In this document: positions 61,405-64,000 of the stretch, one piece after another
Position numbering within the stretch: position 1 is the stretch's first letter
Layout: every line of letters begins with the position of its first letter
NCBI RefSeq assembly: GCF_030035675.1
Contig: NC_084482.1
Coordinates: 221,797,943-221,861,942, forward strand
DNA length: 64,000 nucleotides
DNA from: Rhineura floridana
Lineage: Eukaryota; Chordata; Lepidosauria; Squamata; Rhineuridae
Direction of reading: 5' to 3'
Translations under genes and position numbers: made by a program
The notes under the pieces: generated by a model
The model's database searches: none
Seen by the model: the letters and a program-made list of their open reading frames with translations, nothing else
What the model was told of the DNA's origin: nothing

Positions 61405-62205
61405 TTCATAGAATCATAGAGTTGGAAGGGACCTATAAGGCCATCAAGACCAACCCGCTGCTGAATGCAGGAATCCAAATTAAAGCATACCCAACAGGTG
61501 CCTGTCCAGCTGCCTCTTGAAGGCCTCCAGTGTTCGAGAACCCACCATCTCCCTAGGTCATTGGTTCCATTGTCATACCACTGTAACAGTTAGGAAGTTT
61601 CTCCTGATGTTCAGTCGAAATCTTGCTTCCTGAAACTTGAGCCCAATATTCCATGGCCTGCGCTATGGGATGATTGAGAAGAGATCCCGGCCCTCCTCTG
61701 TGTGACAATCTTTCAAGTACTTTAAAAGCGCTATCATATCTTCCCTCAGTCTTCACTTCTCAAGGCTAAACAGGCCCAGTTCTTTCAGTCTCTCCTCATA
61801 GGGCTTTGTTTCTAGTCCCCTGATCATCTTTGTTGCCCTCCTCTGAATCCATTCCAGTCTGTTTGCATCTTTCTTAAAGTGTGGTGCCCAGAACTGGATG
61901 CAGTATTTAAGACGAGTCTTAACCAATACTGAATAGAGGGGAACCAATACTTCACATGATTTGGAAACTATACTTCTGTTAATGCAGCCTAAAATAGCAT
62001 TTGCCTTTTTTGCAGCCACACCACATGTTTGGCTCATATTCTGCTTGTGATCAGCAAAAGTCCCAAGATCCTTCTCACATGTAGTATTGCTGAGATGAGT
62101 ATCCCTCATCTTATTAACTGTGCATTTGGTTTCTTTTTCCTACATGTAGAACTTTGCACTTTTTCCGGTTAAATTTCATTCTGTTGCTTTCAGCCCAATG
62201 CTGGA
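61405..62205 (-). mobile_element. CR1 LINE 3' part, 0.8 kb, private to copy C
   Basis: Reverse-oriented octamer tail (TTCATAGAATCATAGAG) and coding remains of the CR1 C-terminus (minus strand: KKANAILGCINRSIVSK, EERLKELGLFSLEK). It is closely related to the element at 51,515. Frames are broken. Copy B has no insertion at the matching place (about 31,755). Confidence 0.88.
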
Positions 62206-62914
62206 GTTGCAAAAATGTCATAATTGTTTTTGTAGATACTTATGTAAATGGCAGCATTCCACATAGTTTTTTGGTGGTGGAGAAAAACATTGCATAATTT
62301 TTAAGTAGCTGCCATGACACTGGCAGTCACGGAGCCACACACACACATTTAGCACAGAGAGAGAGACAGAGAGACCCCTTGGTTAGCTCAGGACAGCAGC
62401 AACAAGAGAGGGGTGGGGGTGGGATGGGGCGAGGTGGGAAACGTGGGTCAGTCTCATCATAATGTTTCCCATGCAAGTGATTCAGAATGCTCTCAGATAT
62501 CTTGTTTGAAAAAGATGACATTGCAGGATGATTTCACAATTAACATTGAAGACATATGTAGCCAACTCGTATTGCATTATATTGCGATCATAATGATATT
62601 TTTTGTAATATATATTGGACAAATGGAAATCCTGTGATTGACACAATATCTTAATTATGAAAAAATAACATAAAATAGAGGGAGGATTGTAAAAAAAATG
62701 TTGCCAATTGCACTCGCAAAATCCATGCCGTTTACAGCCACGGCCAGCACCAAGACATGGGTGCCGCTCTGAAGGGACAGCGAATTAGTGAATTCAGTCA
62801 GGATGCAGTACCACGTTTGATTTTGTCGGATATTCTCCCCCATCCCTAGTGCACACAGGTCTATGGAGGAGGCTTCCTAACAGCGTTCTTGCAGGTATTT
62901 GCATATCAGGCTCT
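62206..62914. other. Copy-C-specific stretch, unassigned
   Basis: The sequence has no counterpart in A or B that I can see. It includes a short CA run (62,337-62,348) and a G-rich block (62,408-62,440). No gene is supported. Confidence 0.45.
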
Positions 62915-63106
62915 TTAGGACTTTAAATGCCAAAGTAAGCATCTTGAATTGGACTCACCAGCTGCAACTTCCAGACCACCTTCAAGGGCAGCCCCATGTA
63001 CAGTACATTACAGTAGTAAAATATGGAGATAAACAGAGCATGGGTAACCGTGAACAGGCCATCCTGGTCACAGCCTGATGCAAGCACAGGGGTGCCCACC
63101 TTGATT
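62915..63106 (-). mobile_element. L2-like LINE fragment (copy C)
   Basis: CAGCTGCAACTTCCAGACCACC, TTCAAGGGCAGCCCCATGTA and GTACATTACAGTAGT match the minus strand of the L2-like C-terminal region (LYMGLPLKVVWKLQLV in translation). It is a short decayed insertion within the intron. Confidence 0.75.
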
Positions 63107-63399
63107 CTCCAAACTGCCATTGCCGCTTCTTCCTGCTTCAAAGACAAAAGCTGACCTTTGGGCAGAGGAAGGAAGAGGGAGGAGGCAGCGGGTGCTCCCG
63201 GGAGCATCTCTTCCCACTGGGAGGTTAGAGTACAAGGCACAGAGTGTCAATCATCTGTTGAGGATGCAGGAGAAGATGCTCTGCTGGAGTTCGGGAGCTC
63301 CTGCCCTCTCCTTCTCCTGCTGCAAGGTAAGATTTTTCATCATGGGCCAGCGGAAGGCAGCAGGGAGGGGCACTTTTCGCATCGAATGATCAAAAAGCC

Positions 63400-63602
63400 C
63401 CAAGAACAGAGGAAGCTGCATTATACCAGATCAGAGAATTGGTCCATCTAGTCCAGCCTTAGAACTAGCAATGGATCTCCAGGATCTCAGGCAGAGAAAG
63501 CACCTCTTTTCCAGCAACTCCTACCTGATCTTTTCACCCCTCTTGGAGCTGACAGGACCTTCTACATGCAAAGCAGGTGTTCCCCTTCTGAGCTGCAGTC
63601 CC
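63400..63602 (-). mobile_element. tRNA-derived SINE (copy C orthologue of 8,822)
   Basis: Inverted counterpart of 8,822-9,043 (CCAAGAACAGAGGAAGCTGC to GGGACTGCAGCTCAG in reverse). Its presence in all three copies makes it ancestral. Confidence 0.7.
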
Positions 63603-63704
63603 TCCCCAAATATCCGGGGCCCAGCCACCCATTTCCCTAACAGCATCCCAGCCGGGGAAGGTTAAACAGCACAGGTGCTAAATTCATAGCTTCAACATTC
63701 ATTA

Positions 63705-63920
<216 letters not shown>

Positions 63921-64000
63921 TCAGCCTAAAAAGTGAACAGCTTTCAAAGAGGATTGGACAAATCCATGGAGGATCAGGACATCAGTGGCTACGAGCCACA

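Overview
This window looks like a squamate reptile (lizard) genome. The evidence is a tRNA-headed, BovB-tailed SINE of the Sauria-SINE kind, RTE/BovB LINEs, many CR1 and L2-like LINEs, hAT-type MITEs, and vertebrate KRAB-C2H2 zinc-finger genes with spliced exons. No bacterial genes, operons, CRISPR arrays, or genuine tRNA/rRNA genes were seen.

Layout. Three copies of one duplicon carry three KRAB zinc-finger paralogues. Copy A (about 1-22,600, + strand) and copy B (about 22,655-37,932, + strand) are tandem. By eye they are roughly 95-98% identical wherever no transposon interrupts. Copy C (about 54,889 to the window end, - strand) is inverted and older-looking; its first coding exon lies beyond the window. 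Each gene has a short start exon, a KRAB-A exon, a short KRAB-B-like linker exon and one long finger exon, all in compatible splice phases. Predicted proteins are about 611 aa (A, 16 fingers) and 585 aa (B, 15 fingers, one lacking a zinc ligand). Copy C has 16 fingers and a missing N-terminus.

Between the convergent 3' ends of B and C lies a 17-kb island made almost wholly of mobile elements. It holds a BovB LINE split by an Ingi/Vingi-like LINE with a 13-bp target duplication and an inverted 5' part. It also holds a 1.2-kb palindrome, L2-like LINEs, a CR1 with a second CR1 fragment inside it, and a SINE split by a solo LTR. Each gene copy has private insertions whose empty sites are visible in a sister copy, so the order of duplication and transposition can be read directly.

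How the genes may work (inference from the family): KRAB-zinc-finger proteins are nuclear DNA-binding repressors that often target transposons. The conserved flanks and KRAB exons contrast with rapidly reshuffled finger arrays, which fits diverging DNA targets. I see no wholly new gene system. The most informative features are the finger-array evolution, the decaying extra KRAB-B exons, the alternative acceptor at the finger exon, the twin-primed nested LINE, and a small copy-C insertion with a hammerhead-ribozyme-like core.
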